The position numbers were made by a program, and so were the translations under genes. A stretch of DNA of 64,000 nucleotides, taken from contig OY754473.1 of the NCBI GenBank assembly GCA_963575645.1, positions 3,100,001-3,164,000 of the forward strand, written 5' to 3'. This stretch comes from Xanthostigma xanthostigma (lineage: Eukaryota > Arthropoda > Insecta > Raphidioptera > Raphidiidae). Positions 22,373-32,190 of the stretch are shown one piece after another (position 1 is the first letter of the stretch; the number at the start of each line of letters is the position of its first letter). Below the pieces are notes generated by a model, which was given only the letters and a program-made list of their open reading frames with translations, made no database searches and had not been told where the DNA came from.

Positions 22373-22506
22373 GGGGCGTTTGCAAATTATGTGAGGCGTT
22401 TAGTGGGGGAGGTCGTCGAGCCATATCTCACGGAATCTCATCAAAGGGGGAGGGAGGGGTCTAAAAATAGCCAAATTTGCCTCACGTAATATTTGTGAAT
22501 GCCCTC
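22373..22506. mobile_element. Short MITE
   Basis: GGGCGTTTGCAAATTATGTG and, inverted at the right, GGGCATTCACAAATATTACG are imperfect TIRs around a GGGGGAGG-containing core. The ends resemble a MITE type common in insects. Confidence 0.6.
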
Positions 22507-22775
22507 AAAGTGTTCCTTTGAAAGAAATGTATCTTTATTACACGCTTTATAACTTCACTTGTAAGTTTGTATGTATGTATGTTTGTTTGTAACCTTCGTT
22601 TGAACTACAGCAAGTGGTGCATTTGAAACAAAAAACCTATTCATAAGTCAGGCAAAGTCCGATCACGCTCCAGCAAAATATTCTTCTAAACGGATCGGTG
22701 CCGGAGCGTGGTTGGATCCGAACTTGAGCGGTGCTGATAGTATGAACACGCTCATTGTTTCTTGTGTGTAATAAT

Positions 22776-23283
22776 TAGTGATGTGCCGGATCGTTGGAAA
22801 TGTATATCCGCGGATACGGATCTGAATACGGATATTTGGTTTCAAGATCCGCGGATGATACGGATCTTAACTTTCTTAGAGTACGCGGCGGTAAATATTG
22901 CACATCGACCTTTGGAAAGAGACTATCTGTTATGGGAAAAAGTTATTGACCTCTTTAAGAGTTAACTCTCATAACAGATTGTCTCTTTCCAAAGATCGAT
23001 GTGCAATATCTCATTATAAAGATAGTTTTTTAGTTATGTACTATTGGTATGGTACTCACTACGATAAATGTTTGCAATATAAAGGTACCAAATACGATTT
23101 TAAAAAATAAAAAATAATCTGAATGGAATTTAACAGTGTTTCATTAATACGTAATCACCTATATATATAAAATTTCAACTATGAATTGAAAACTAATAAG
23201 GTAAAAGATCCGCAAATAAATGCGGATACGGATCTTTCTTTTCCCTCGGATATCCGCGGATACGGATATCCGGCACATCACTA
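22776..23283. mobile_element. hAT-like MITE with ATCCGCGGATAC motifs
   Basis: Ends TAGTGATGTGCCGGAT and ATCCGGCACATCACTA are perfect inverted repeats. The adjacent octamers GTAATAAT and GTAATCGA share five of eight bases, consistent with an aged hAT target duplication. Multiple ATCCGCGGATACGGAT-type motifs occur near both ends. Internally a ~45-base-armed hairpin (22897-23008) pairs TTGGAAAGAGACTATCTGTT with its complement. No transposase is visible. Confidence 0.75.
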
Positions 23284-23748
23284 GTAATCGAGAACGAACC
23301 GTGACTGGCACTATAGTGTGAATCGGGCCTAAGTATATACGACAGAGTTGGCAATGCTGCACATTTTATCTGTAAGTTCAATTTAAAATGTTGCATCCAT
23401 CCCCTGCCGGCGAAATCTGATACTAGAGTGGCTGAACAATGAAATAAACAAAACACAAACAAATGCGTAACACAGATTTGAGTAAAAACCGCCTAGTGGT
23501 TTGCGGTGGTGGACAACAGTATAATAAGGATGACAACAATAGAACTCAACTCAACTGTCACACGCGTGACATTTCTTGTCATTCTTTTTTTTATCCGCCA
23601 TAGACAGGAAGAGCGAAATAATGGGCGTGTTACAATTATACTTTATTTATAGTAGTAAATAAGGTTTTGTTGTAGCAAATAAAACAGGTGACATGTTCTA
23701 AAATTATAATTATAGTTTAATGATTTCTTATTCATCCTAACTAATTAT
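23284..23748. other. No gene seen
   Basis: Unique sequence with only short frames. The CGATACTAG-type flank of the hAT-like MITE is on its left and the LTR-like fragment on its right. Confidence 0.35.
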
Positions 23749-23960
23749 TGTAACAAAACTGTTCTTGTTCGTGGTGCAAAAAAATATTTATTTACAATAG
23801 TGAAATGTTTACAAAATAAATGCACAAACAACTAAAAGTACTTCTCTTAACGTAACATAAACAAAACAACATTTCCAACTAATAAAATAAAAGAATAAGT
23901 GATGAAAAATACAGAGTCACTATATTTTATGTAAGTACACAAAAACAGTATAGGTACAAC
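23749..23960 (-). mobile_element. LTR-like fragment, second copy
   Basis: Matches the terminal ~200 bases of the element at 6141: TTGTAACAAAACTG, AATAATGTTT-like A-rich runs, and AGAGTCACTA are shared in order. The promoter part seen at 6516-6590 is not recognisable here. Confidence 0.45.
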
Positions 23961-24249
23961 AAGATTATTTATATTGATCCAGTTTTATACAATTTCAATC
24001 AATGGTTTTTTAACCACACTGCACTTGTATAGGTATATTTCGTACAATATTATTTACACAGCTCATTTATTTATTTATCTCAGTAGTTACCTCAGTACTG
24101 ACTGTCAATTTATGTCGATTGTTCACTTGATGAAACACACAATTATTATTATTACGTAAATATTATTAAAATACGTGACTGTCTGTCCACTGAGCTATCG
24201 CGGTGGTATATATATGCGCTGCATTGTTCTTTTTTTCTTGCATTCATGC
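23961..24249. other. No gene seen
   Basis: AT-rich sequence between the LTR-like fragment and the R8 SINE. The 61-codon frame at 23974 has no recognisable feature. Confidence 0.35.
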
Positions 24250-24507
24250 AATGAATGAAGGAAATTTTAGGAAATTAGGATAAGGTAGGCACATTTTGAG
24301 CATAGTAGTTTGACAGGTAATCGGCCATAGCCTTGGATAAGGAGCCATCTCGATATGTATCTGGAATTGTTGAGGGAAACCATGGAAAACCTCAAAAAGA
24401 TGGCAGGCAGTGGGAAAAACTTCCAGCCACATCTGCCCCCGCCGGGATTCGAACCCGGTACCTCCCGAATGCGAGTCTAGTGCTCTCACCGCTACGCCAC
24501 CCATAAC
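24250..24507 (-). mobile_element. R8 SINE, 3'-truncated
   Basis: On the minus strand the tRNA-like head reads TGGCGTAGCGGTGAGAGCAC, then GGGTTCGAATCCCGGCGGGG (perfect B box and T-arm pairing). The body has GGTTTTCCATGGTTTCCCTC. Similarity ends at GAAGGAATTTTAGG-like sequence near 24250, short of the 3' end kept at 3008 and 39335. Confidence 0.85.
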
Positions 24508-24597
24508 ACGGAAAATGTAGAGCTAGCTCAAAAACAAAATGAAGACGGACACTTCGGAGTCGTAGAAGAAGATTACTAGATAGAAAAAGTATTTTTA

Positions 24598-24788
24598 ACA
24601 AAAAAATTGAACCGACTTCAAAAAAGGCACTAAAAAGTAAAAAATAATTGCGTATTGAAATGTTTTGGAGTCGGTGTAGTTCTCGGAATAGATTTCATTT
24701 TGGCTGACACCGACTCCAAAACATTTCAATACGCAATTATTTTTTACTTTTTAGTGCCTTTTTTGAAGTCGGTTCAATTTTTTTTAAT
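24598..24788. mobile_element. Fold-back MITE (ACCGACTTCAAAAAAGG type)
   Basis: TTGAACCGACTTCAAAAAAG and its complement bound a ~190-bp palindrome whose arms also share AATAATTGCGTATTGAAATG and TTTTGGAGTCGGTGT. The centre is about 40 bases. I recall these ends from many lepidopteran genomes, which underlies the host assignment. Confidence 0.8.
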
Positions 24789-25080
24789 ATTTAATTTTCT
24801 CTTTTTAGTGTTAATCTAACACTAAAAATCGGTGAACATACATAAAAAACATTATGCATGCCTTTGAAATTTGAGAGTTTCCCTCGATTTCTCCGGGATC
24901 CACCATCAGATCCTGACTTGGTTCCGATGGGACCACCTCGGAAGTGCACTCTTTCGAATAAAAAAAAAATTGAAAATCGGTCCATAATTGACGGAGAAAT
25001 CGGTGAACATGCATAAAAAAAAAATATACAGACGAACACAGAACCTCCTCCTTTTTGTTGAAGTCGGATAAAAAGGATTC
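24789..25080 (-). repeat. Degenerate lepidopteran dispersed repeat
   Basis: Read on the minus strand it contains TCCGACTTCAACAAAAAGG, GAGGTGGTCCCATCGGAACC and GGATCCCGGAGAAATCGAGG, with CGATTTTTAGTGTTAG at the end. The overlapping minus-strand frames of 78-114 codons (24811-25155) are shadows of this repeat. Confidence 0.65.
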
Positions 25081-25138
25081 CAGTTTAGCTTCAAACTCGC
25101 AACAGCCAACAACAAAATATCCTTTGAAGTGTTCCAAT

Positions 25139-26503
25139 TCATGAATCAGCGTCATCGAAAAAAAATACCATATGAGAAACGATTCCTCCCTGTATTTTTA
25201 GAAACTTTATTCCGTGCTTCTCGACTGGTGGGATTGTTTCTAAATTGGCATTATAATAATCATAAAATCCACCATTGTTAAATTGTATTGTAAAACCAAT
25301 CGTCGCATGTCCAGATTCGATAAAATCAACATTTCTTAGATAAAATTCAACCACGATGATCTTTTCTTGGATGACGACTCTTCTAAAATAATTTATGCCA
25401 ATCAATTCATCATTAATGTACAGTGAAACATCAAAACTTTCACGGCACGGTAAAAAATCGTCGTTCGTTGATCGTCTTTTTTGACTCATCAATATAATTT
25501 TTATCATTTTTAGTTTGTGCAGGTTCATCCCCACCGCAATATATTTTTCGATAATCTTACAGCTTCTCTCAATTTTATAATGCGTAGGTCTTAGGCCGGG
25601 ATACAAATCTACTCTGAAACTCGACGGCGGCGTTTTATTTAAGTTGTTAATTATTGCATTGATTTCATTTTTATTCAGAATATCATATTTTCTGTCCACA
25701 ACGCAAAGGTCAAGCGGAAACAGTCTATCGAATACCAGCAGAGGAAAAATTCCGTACTTGTCCAGGGTACATCTAACTAAGCTTCTCGAATCGTCGGGAC
25801 TTTTAGATGTTACTATATTTTCCAAGGCCCAGTTGATCACCGCATCGATAACTTCAATTTCGTGATAAACAATAATTTCTTTGTTGACTTCCAATAAGAA
25901 TTGCAATGTTTTGTAATGAAGCGTCGGAAATGCACTGCTCCTGACCAGATACTTAAATTTGGAGAAAGCAACGTGTAAAGACGTGTTCATAATAGCGTGG
26001 ATGTTAAATTCACATCCAGCGTTCAATGTTAAAAGCATGGGATTGTTGCCAGTATAATTTTGTAATGACTTGAAACAAAATTGAGCTAAACTCGGCATTT
26101 GAAATTCAAAAGCAACTTTCAATAGATCGTACATTTGAATTGGCGGAACGAACAAAGTTATATTTTGACTGTAGCAATAATTTAACATCAAGTTAATTAT
26201 GTCTTTTGAATAGTTAACAGCGACTGTTCCGTTAAACTCCGTCTGGTAAATTTTTTTCTTCCACCAAGGACTAAATGTCGACAATATAAATTTATGACTT
26301 TTTATTGTTGCTGCATCTTTGCACAGTATTTTAATATCGGTGTATTTTTTTTTATTAAATATTTCGGTATATCGCTTTAAGAGAATGGTTCGGGCGTCCA
26401 CGATCACTTTGCTATGAAAGAAGTCCGATTCTGATCTTATCTTGTCTTTTTCACTTCGATATGCATTCAAATGATCATATTTACCACAATTAGATAAAGC
26501 CAT
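25139..26503 (-). CDS. BTB-BACK-PHR-like protein, intronless
   Basis: This 454-residue frame is the clearest single gene in the window. I start it at the ATG of MALSNCG (26503). The longer open frame upstream to 26590 begins with TTG and runs into a repeat. Residues ~45-140 form a BTB/POZ fold (YTDIKILCKDAATIKSHKF, then ILSTFSPWW, the usual place of the histidine-lysine and RSPVF-like core). Residues ~148-245 look like BACK. Residues ~298-454 resemble the PHR beta-sandwich of BTBD1/2/3/6-type proteins (VGMNLHKL, FYDYYNANLETIPPVEKHG, then GGIVSHMVFFF). Such proteins usually act as Cullin-3 adaptors, here inferred from domains only. No intron, frameshift or stop is seen. Intronlessness fits a retrocopy or a family of single-exon paralogues. 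No polyadenylation signal is evident before the downstream repeat. Confidence 0.8.
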   Translation of the reverse strand: MALSNCGKYDHLNAYRSEKDKIRSESDFFHSKVIVDARTILLKRYTEIFNKKKYTDIKILCKDAATIKSHKFILSTFSPWWKKKIYQTEFNGTVAVNYSKDIINLMLNYCYSQNITLFVPPIQMYDLLKVAFEFQMPSLAQFCFKSLQNYTGNNPMLLTLNAGCEFNIHAIMNTSLHVAFSKFKYLVRSSAFPTLHYKTLQFLLEVNKEIIVYHEIEVIDAVINWALENIVTSKSPDDSRSLVRCTLDKYGIFPLLVFDRLFPLDLCVVDRKYDILNKNEINAIINNLNKTPPSSFRVDLYPGLRPTHYKIERSCKIIEKYIAVGMNLHKLKMIKIILMSQKRRSTNDDFLPCRESFDVSLYINDELIGINYFRRVVIQEKIIVVEFYLRNVDFIESGHATIGFTIQFNNGGFYDYYNANLETIPPVEKHGIKFLKIQGGIVSHMVFFFDDADS

Positions 26504-26574
26504 ATCTATATCTACACTAATATTATAAAGATTCAAATCTTTGATTAACGTCTGAATAGAACTCTTCAAATAAA

Positions 26575-26720
26575 TAAAATTGTCGACCAATTTTTTTCAG
26601 ACAAATAATAAAATTATAAATCAATATTACAAAAGATGACGTTTCGATCCGAATTTGGAGCTTCTTCAGATTTAAGAAATAATCTAAAAAATATAAAAAT
26701 TAATTAGTATAGGTATATCT
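26575..26720 (-). repeat. R9 repeat just upstream of the BTB gene
   Basis: Read on the minus strand it matches 31473-31625: ACTAATTAATTTTTATAT, TCTGAAGAAGCTCC, GGATCGAAACGTCATCTTTT and ATTGGTCGACAATTTTATTT occur in the same order. The match stops about 70 bases upstream of the BTB start codon, so R9 supplies the proximal upstream sequence of that gene. The CTGAAGA...GAAACGTC spacing is reminiscent of a hammerhead core, but stem III is not formed. Confidence 0.7.
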
Positions 26721-26784
26721 ACTTCTTTTATAATTGAATTAAGTTAATTAATTATCGAAAATTAATGAAAAACTAATAATAATT

Positions 26785-27005
26785 TTATGAAGAGGTTTGG
26801 ATGCAGAAACTCCGAAACTACTCATCCGATTTCAAAATTTGGTTTATCCACCAATATTTGGAATGGAGCTTCGGAATGGGCATAGGCTATATATTATCGC
26901 GTTAAAATAAAAACGCTTTTCGTGGAGACCGATTTTCCTACACAGGTCGACAAAAAAACGGTGGCAATCTAGAAATTCGGGCTAAGCCGGATCGGGCCGC
27001 TATAT
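26785..27005 (-). repeat. Dispersed repeat (GGATCGGGCCGCT type)
   Basis: Inverted relative to 38738-38975. Shared blocks are GGATCGGGCCGCT or its variant GCGGCCGGGTCCGGC, CGTTTTTTCG, GGTCTCCACGAAAAGCGCTT, TTAACGCGATAATAT and TCCGATTT/AAATCGGATGAG. I recognise this type as widespread in arthropod genomes. Confidence 0.7.
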
Positions 27006-28386
27006 TATTTCACTCACAAAAAAATTGTTTTGAGATTCAAATACCACGATTAAATTCACACTAACTGATTTTTAAAAATCGATTTGTAAAATCAACTCTA
27101 GTTTTAAAACTCTATAAATCGAATAAAATTGTTTTTTTTAACAGACTTTAGAACACAAAATCGAACTTACTTTAAATAATTTAAGTTTAAAATTTTCAAC
27201 CGAAATCTTCTTGATGGGTGTAAAAATATAAAAACTGTCTTCTTTTTTCGTAGGGTGGTGATTGAAGCACAGTATTTTAACGTTTTTTAAAGGTTATTAT
27301 TATTATTTTACTTCACATTTAACGGTTAGTTACAATTTATTTGAACACGTTGAGATAATGAAGTATAACTTCGACGTGGTGTGATATGCTAACTTTACCA
27401 CGAGGTCGGTAGGTTATAGTCGGGTGACATCGGCTATTCTTGCTGTTGACCCGATGGGCGATGCTGTCTGATGTATGGAGGGTAGATGATAAGGAGAGCC
27501 ATCTCTGTGTACGAAATATGGAGGGTAGAGATTAAGGAGAACCATCTCTGTATACGAAAAAGTGTCCATCAAAAAGCGTTAAATTAGAGAATCACCACTG
27601 TCGCCAAAGGGTAAATTTTAAAGCAAGCGTATGGAGGACAAAAATTATTAGAGTAGGATAGAAAAGTAAATAAAATTTTATGGCGCACTTTTCGAAAGTA
27701 AAACAATATGATATATATTTTTTTTTATTTAAATGTCATTTTTAAACGTGCTATTATGCATTTAGTAGTAAATAAACGATTATACTGATATGAATAAACT
27801 ATATAAAATGACTAAAAAATATTAGTAAAAGCTAACAAAAATTAAATCACTCGCGATACTATCTCACACCAGGTTTTTAGGTTATGTATTTTATTAAATT
27901 ATTTTGGACTACGTAAACAGTTTAGATTTTATATACTGAAGTGTTATTAACGACTCTAATCAAAAATACTAAATTTTCCAACTCAGCGCACTTCAATTGG
28001 TTTTGTGCCTGCTATGGAGGGTAAACAACAGCTAAATTTATTTTATACTCGGATGCAGCGCTAGCGCCATTCCGGACGATTTTTGAACTGTTATTTCCAG
28101 CACTTAGATGAACACTTTTTCAACTCCCATATAAGATAGTTCTTCTTACTTCTACCCTCCATAGTGACGGAGAAGAGGGGTTTTGTTGTGGTGTCCAAGC
28201 ATGCGCGTCGGAACCTATGAATAGTTCCGACTTTCAAGTGTTAGACTATGGAACCAATGATACCTGTAACCGTCACACTTATAGAAACCCTTTTTACCTG
28301 AATTTTTAAAATTTATAAGATTTTTTTCAAATCAGTACGTAGTAAAATCAGAATAATATTAACCCGAAAAATATAATTTTATCTAA
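27006..28386. other. No gene seen; recurring TATGGAGGGTA motif
   Basis: No frame above background is present. Two tandem copies of a 43-base unit (GTATGGAGGGTAGATGATAA onward, ending CCATCTCTGTGTACGAAA) lie at about 27474-27560. The motif TATGGAGG recurs near 27629 and 28013, and its complement CCTCCATAG near 28155. Confidence 0.5.
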
Positions 28387-28612
28387 TATCAAATCCCATC
28401 AAAAACAAAAATATGAAAAAAAGCCAAGTTCAATATTCAATTAAAGAATTGAGATCTAAAAGAGTGCCAAGTTTTCGTGTTTTATATTATATGATTTATA
28501 CCTAAACTTTAATGTGTGAAAACTTGACATCTTTTTATATTTCAATTCTTTTTGTATTGAATATTGAACTTGGCTCCATTTTTCACATTTATGTTTGTGA
28601 TGGGATATCATT
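28387..28612. mobile_element. Fold-back MITE
   Basis: Arms of ~95 bases are inverted: AATCCCATCAAAAACAAAAA and TTTGTGATGGGATATC bound it, and inside GCCAAGTTCAATATTCAA pairs with TTGAATATTGAACTTGGC. The loop is ~35 bases. No target duplication is certain. Confidence 0.75.
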
Positions 28613-28986
28613 ACTTTTTGTAAGGAAATTATTATTTATCAGTCATAAGTGATTTGTAAAAATAATCTCTTTTCCCGTACTATAGTTTTCTTTTTCGAAA
28701 GACGATAGGTATTAATAAAAATCGATTGCTTGGAAAATATTTCAAATCTTAAAAATTCACTGTTTTCTGATTTTTTCCTTTTTACATACAATTACCTAGC
28801 TGGATGCCAAATTTCAACTTTCTATGTCATCTGTAAGCGGGTAAGTATATGTCAGTGAGTCAGTCAATATCTCAATCGTATGAAATTCTGGGTTCTAGTT
28901 AATCTAAAGTGTTTTAATAAACCAAATTTCATGTGTTTATGTTAAATAGATTTCCGACATTACCTAGTTTTCGACTATTTTTCTAT
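28613..28986. other. No gene seen; contains 43 bases repeated at 42544
   Basis: A fragment near 28795-28860 resembles one at 4800. The stretch from TTCCGACATTACCTAGTTTT on (28952-28994) is identical to 42544-42586 and crosses the outer edge of the large palindrome. Confidence 0.5.
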
Positions 28987-29149
28987 TTCTAAAATACTTT
29001 CTTTTAAATTTTACCTGTTAATTTGGACTGCTTGTTGGTCTGGTCTCGAACCCTCCGACCTTTTTGGGGATCGGTTTCCCGCTCCCCGTCGGCATAGCTC
29101 ATCGGGTCCCCGAGACGCGCAAGCCCTCCCACCGCGACAAGGTCCTGCA

Positions 29150-29290
29150 GTCCATCGGGAGGGGGTGTGTGGGTGTATAAATGTGTGTGTGTGTGTATGT
29201 ATGTATGCACGAATGCTGTGTATATGTTTGATATATTTGTGTATATGTTTGATATTTTTGTGTATATTATGTATATTTGTGTTTTTTATT
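29150..29290. repeat. GT/ATGT-rich microsatellite
   Basis: TGTGTGTGTATGTATG is followed by three units of TATATGTTTGATAT-type sequence. The right arm has a shorter (ATAC)n counterpart near 34430-34490, so the two arms differ in simple-repeat length. Confidence 0.8.
29285..29290 (-). promoter_or_regulatory. Polyadenylation signal AATAAA
   Basis: AATAAA on the minus strand, ~117 bases past the stop codon of the left-arm gene, within GGTCAAATAAAAAACAC. The right arm has the same signal at 34407. Confidence 0.6.
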
Positions 29291-29406
29291 TGACCACTAA
29301 TCACTTTTCAAACAAATAACACTTTATAATGTATTTCATCACAAAAGTTTTGTTTTCGTCATCAGTCCGAAATGTTTTTACATTGGCTGTAATCTGAATC
29401 GCAACT

Positions 29407-30390
29407 TTACAGCAAGCCGCCCTTCCTATAGACATTCGTAACTTTGCGTCGTAATTTTGATAGGCCCGAATCCTTCTTCTTCTTTACAGTATTCTGTCCC
29501 GGCATCGAAGCGTCCGTCTTCTGCTTTTTGGTAGCGGGCTCCATATTTTCGATGGCCTGTTTATCGCGGCTGTTCCGCGCCTTTTCTTCGTCCCGAAGAC
29601 GTTTCGCGTCCATCGCTCTTTGCCTGATTTCGATTTTTGCGTTTCTATTCTGGACGGATCCCTCATGAAGCTTCCTTTGTCGTTCTTCCAGACGTCGTCG
29701 ACTGTCCAGCTCCGTTGAATTACAGCTAGCGATCTTTGACAAAGGCATGGGAAGCAATGCGGCGGACTGCTTCTTTCCTTGCACGACTCGACGTTGAATA
29801 TCCTTATTCAACTTTTGTCTCAATGGCATTCCTGAATCGCCATTTGTGCGTCCATTTGCTATCATCTTCTTTTCGACTGATACAGGTATCCGCGAAGCCT
29901 GTTTTTTCTCATTTCCTAAATTATTTTTTTGTCGTCTTTCCTCTTCCAATAATCGCACGCATTCCGCTGTGTGCAGCCACATCATGCGATCTCTCTCGGC
30001 GTATATATCTTTAGTCACGTTTTCTTGTTGTTGTTCTGTTTCTATTTTTGAATCGCTATGCTCTTCCTTTGGTTGAATTTTATCGTTTGTCTTGCAGCGT
30101 CTTTTTCGCGGGTCACCTTCACTCAGGGGTTGACTTATCTCCGTTTTCCTCTGTCGATCCTCTCTCGCCTCTTCGACATGTGTTTCGGCCATCAATCGTA
30201 GCATTTTTTGCCATTTTACTTCATACGTATCCTCTATTTTTTCTGTTCCCAGACAATCAAGGAAATCTGTTTTTGTAAACGATCTAACTATATTATAATT
30301 TCCTAAACATTGCTGAATCTCCAAAGCTTCAGCATCCAACGTGGTAACTCGTCGCATTGGCGCAAATAATGATTCTTCGAAACTTGCCAT
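29407..30390 (-). CDS. Basic coiled-coil protein, left palindrome copy (INCENP-like?)
   Basis: The frame encodes 327 residues from the ATG at 30390 (context AAAAATGGCAAG). An upstream extension to 30483 starts with TTG and is rejected. The N-terminal ~75 residues are mixed helical (CLGNYNIVRSFTKTDFLDCL, then YEVKWQKMLRLMAETHVEEA). The middle is charged, and residues ~235-285 are a strong basic/acidic helix (RRRLEERQRKLHEG, IEIRQRAMDAKRLRDEEKAR). A lysine-rich tail follows (KKKKDSGLSKLRRK). The helix and preceding LRQKLNKDIQRRVVQGKK resemble inner centromere protein (INCENP) of insects, but the C-terminal IN-box is not recognisable, so that name is only a guess. It differs from the 33295 copy by seven substitutions and a two-residue gap. 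No intron or stop is seen. Nuclear location is inferred from basicity. Confidence 0.75.
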   Translation of the reverse strand: MASFEESLFAPMRRVTTLDAEALEIQQCLGNYNIVRSFTKTDFLDCLGTEKIEDTYEVKWQKMLRLMAETHVEEAREDRQRKTEISQPLSEGDPRKRRCKTNDKIQPKEEHSDSKIETEQQQENVTKDIYAERDRMMWLHTAECVRLLEEERRQKNNLGNEKKQASRIPVSVEKKMIANGRTNGDSGMPLRQKLNKDIQRRVVQGKKQSAALLPMPLSKIASCNSTELDSRRRLEERQRKLHEGSVQNRNAKIEIRQRAMDAKRLRDEEKARNSRDKQAIENMEPATKKQKTDASMPGQNTVKKKKDSGLSKLRRKVTNVYRKGGLL

Positions 30391-30477
30391 TTTTAAATTC
30401 AAAACACTATTCACAAACACAATTGAAAAACACGCACAGACACTAGATATTAACACTGTGAGCAAATTTAATGAAAC

Positions 30478-30740
30478 ACACAATCAGTATATTATTGCAA
30501 ATAAAAAACACGCACGATCACTATTTTATCACAAATAAAAAACACGCAAAACCACAATTTATCACAAATAAGAAACACGCACAATCACAATTTATCACAA
30601 ATAAGAAACACGCACAATCACAATTTATCTAAATAAGAAACACGCACAAACACAATTTATCACAACTAAGAAACACGCACAATCACTATTTTATCACAAT
30701 TAAGAAACACGCACAATCACAATTTTGTCACAAGCAAGTT
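30478..30740 (-). repeat. ~33-bp tandem repeat upstream of the left-arm gene
   Basis: Seven or eight units of the form AATAAGAAACACGCACAATC followed by ACAATTTATCACA (plus-strand reading). It starts ~90 bases upstream of the start codon and may lie in the promoter or 5' untranslated region. The right arm (about 33010-33190) has fewer units, so copy number changed after the arms duplicated. Confidence 0.85.
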
Positions 30741-31472
30741 AGTTTAAGAAGCACACAATCACTATATTAACACAAGTAATTAAAAACTATCACACACGCA
30801 TTCACTATATTATTACAAATAAGTAAACCTGTAAGTTAGCAACACGCACAATGTCTGTTTTTTTACAATTAAGTAAACACAGCGAAGTTCACAGTATGAA
30901 AAGCACAATTGAAACGAATAATTTGGTTTATAGATCAAAGAAAATAATAGAAATTAAATTCCAATCCACTTACCAAAACGATGTTCACAGCACGAAATTC
31001 ACAACTGTAATGAAAATTTTGGATTTACAGACCAAAGAAAGAAAGTAGGTACCTATAATAAAAATTCTGTCAGCTTACCTGTTTTTTCAATAAATCTGTA
31101 AAAATGGTAATTTGCAGGTCAATTAGTCTTATAATTCAAAAAAATTTTTGACCGGGTCTAGGTAATTAGTACTTTGTAATTATTAATTAATATATTAATT
31201 TTATGGTCGTATTCCATTTTATGTTTAGTTGTCCATAAAATTAATTGGAATAGTGTTAAAATTTTAGATAATGAAAGTAATTATTTTAAAAGGTAATATT
31301 TATGATATTATTTTGAAATATTTTGTTTTTTTAAATAATTTTTTCTTTATGGGTACTTAGATATCCATGACTACGTATTAAAAATTTGTTTGTTATTAAT
31401 TTTTCATTAATTTTTTTTATTCTCTTAAATTATAAATCATTCGTGCATCCTATTAGATAATAAATAACTAAT

Positions 31473-31625
31473 ACTAATTAATTTTTATATTCTTTAGATA
31501 TTTCTGTAGAAGATCCAAATCCGGATCGAAACGTCATCTTTTGTTATCTTAATTTATATTTTTATATTATTTTTTTTGTCAATATATGGTCTGAGAAAAA
31601 AATTGGTCGACAATTTTATTTATTT
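31473..31625 (+). repeat. R9 repeat in the palindrome spacer
   Basis: Plus-strand copy of the block upstream of the BTB gene, containing CTGTAGAAGATCC, AAATCCGGATCGAAACGTCA and TTGGTCGACAATTTTATTT. Here GATCC and GGATC can pair as a 5-bp stem just before GAAAC. Confidence 0.75.
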
Positions 31626-31643
31626 CATTAGATATAGATCGTA

Positions 31644-31830
31644 TCAAATCAAAACGGTCCATAGAACATTCTGTGTGTAAGACAGAGACGATATATAAAG
31701 CACTAAAGCAGTAAGTAAGAATGAGATAAATGATCGCTAATAGTTACTGTGGTTACGTAAATAAATAATTACGTTCACTGTAAACCTTTTTACCAATTTA
31801 ACAATTAAAACAACTAAACGTAATATTAAT
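31644..31830 (+). mobile_element. R5 MITE, left half only
   Basis: GTATCAAATCAAAACGGTCC through CCAATTTAACAATTAAAACA matches the first ~190 bases of the R5 copies at 11382 and 48857. The other inverted arm is missing. Confidence 0.8.
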
Positions 31831-31881
31831 TCGTGTTATTATTTATATCTGGTACAAAAGTTTTACCAATACTTTTAATAA

Positions 31882-32190
31882 TTAATTTATTAAATGTTCA
31901 AAAAGACCTCCACGTTCTGCCAAACAATATCCTAATCGATTATAAATATTTTCCCTCACATTGGCTGACATCTCATGGTCAACGGACTGACATGCATTGG
32001 AAATCTGTATTTTCAATTCGTTCAAATTATTAGCTCTATTTTCTTGAAAGCCATAAATTTTGAATTTTACAAATCCCCATAAAAAAAATTTAATGGAGTC
32101 AAATCTGGAGGCCTGGCGGGCCAAAGAATGGTTCCACGACCACTTATCAAATGATTAGGAAATGTATCGTTTAAATATTCTTGCACCAAT
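31882..32190 (-). pseudogene. Tc1/mariner-like transposase, C-terminal remnant
   Basis: The minus strand encodes LLVQEYLNDTFPNHL, then WPARPPDLTPLNFF. After a one-base shift in a run of eight T it continues FFLWGFVKFKIYGF and ends near VRENIYNRLGYCLAERGG with a stop at 31882. PPDLTPxDFFLWG followed by a helical tail is the signature of a Tc1/mariner-superfamily group whose third catalytic residue is the aspartate of PLD. Here it is asparagine. The frameshift and the lost catalytic residue show it is inactive. The upstream part of the domain is cut off at the palindrome arm. Confidence 0.75.

Larger units (their letters stand above)
28987..31472 (-). repeat. Left arm of a ~5.7-kb palindrome
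   Basis: About 2.5 kb that is repeated in reverse orientation at 32190-34682. Matching runs include the GC-rich block CCCTCCGACCTTTTTGGGGA (29050), the whole coding frame, the tandem repeat upstream of it and the inner edge ATTCGTGCATCCTATTAGAT. The outer edge fades in CTAAAATACTTTC near 28987. The inner part has a right-arm insertion of about 80 bases and other small indels, while the coding part is nearly identical. Confidence 0.9.

Noticed and set aside
26504..26590. N-terminal extension of the BTB protein (MVDNFIYLK)
   Set aside because: It would start with TTG and overlap the R9 repeat boundary; the first ATG is at 26503.
30391..30483. N-terminal extension of the palindrome proteins
   Set aside because: The extension begins with TTG and precedes a well-placed ATG (AAAAATGGCA); the same holds for 33202-33294.
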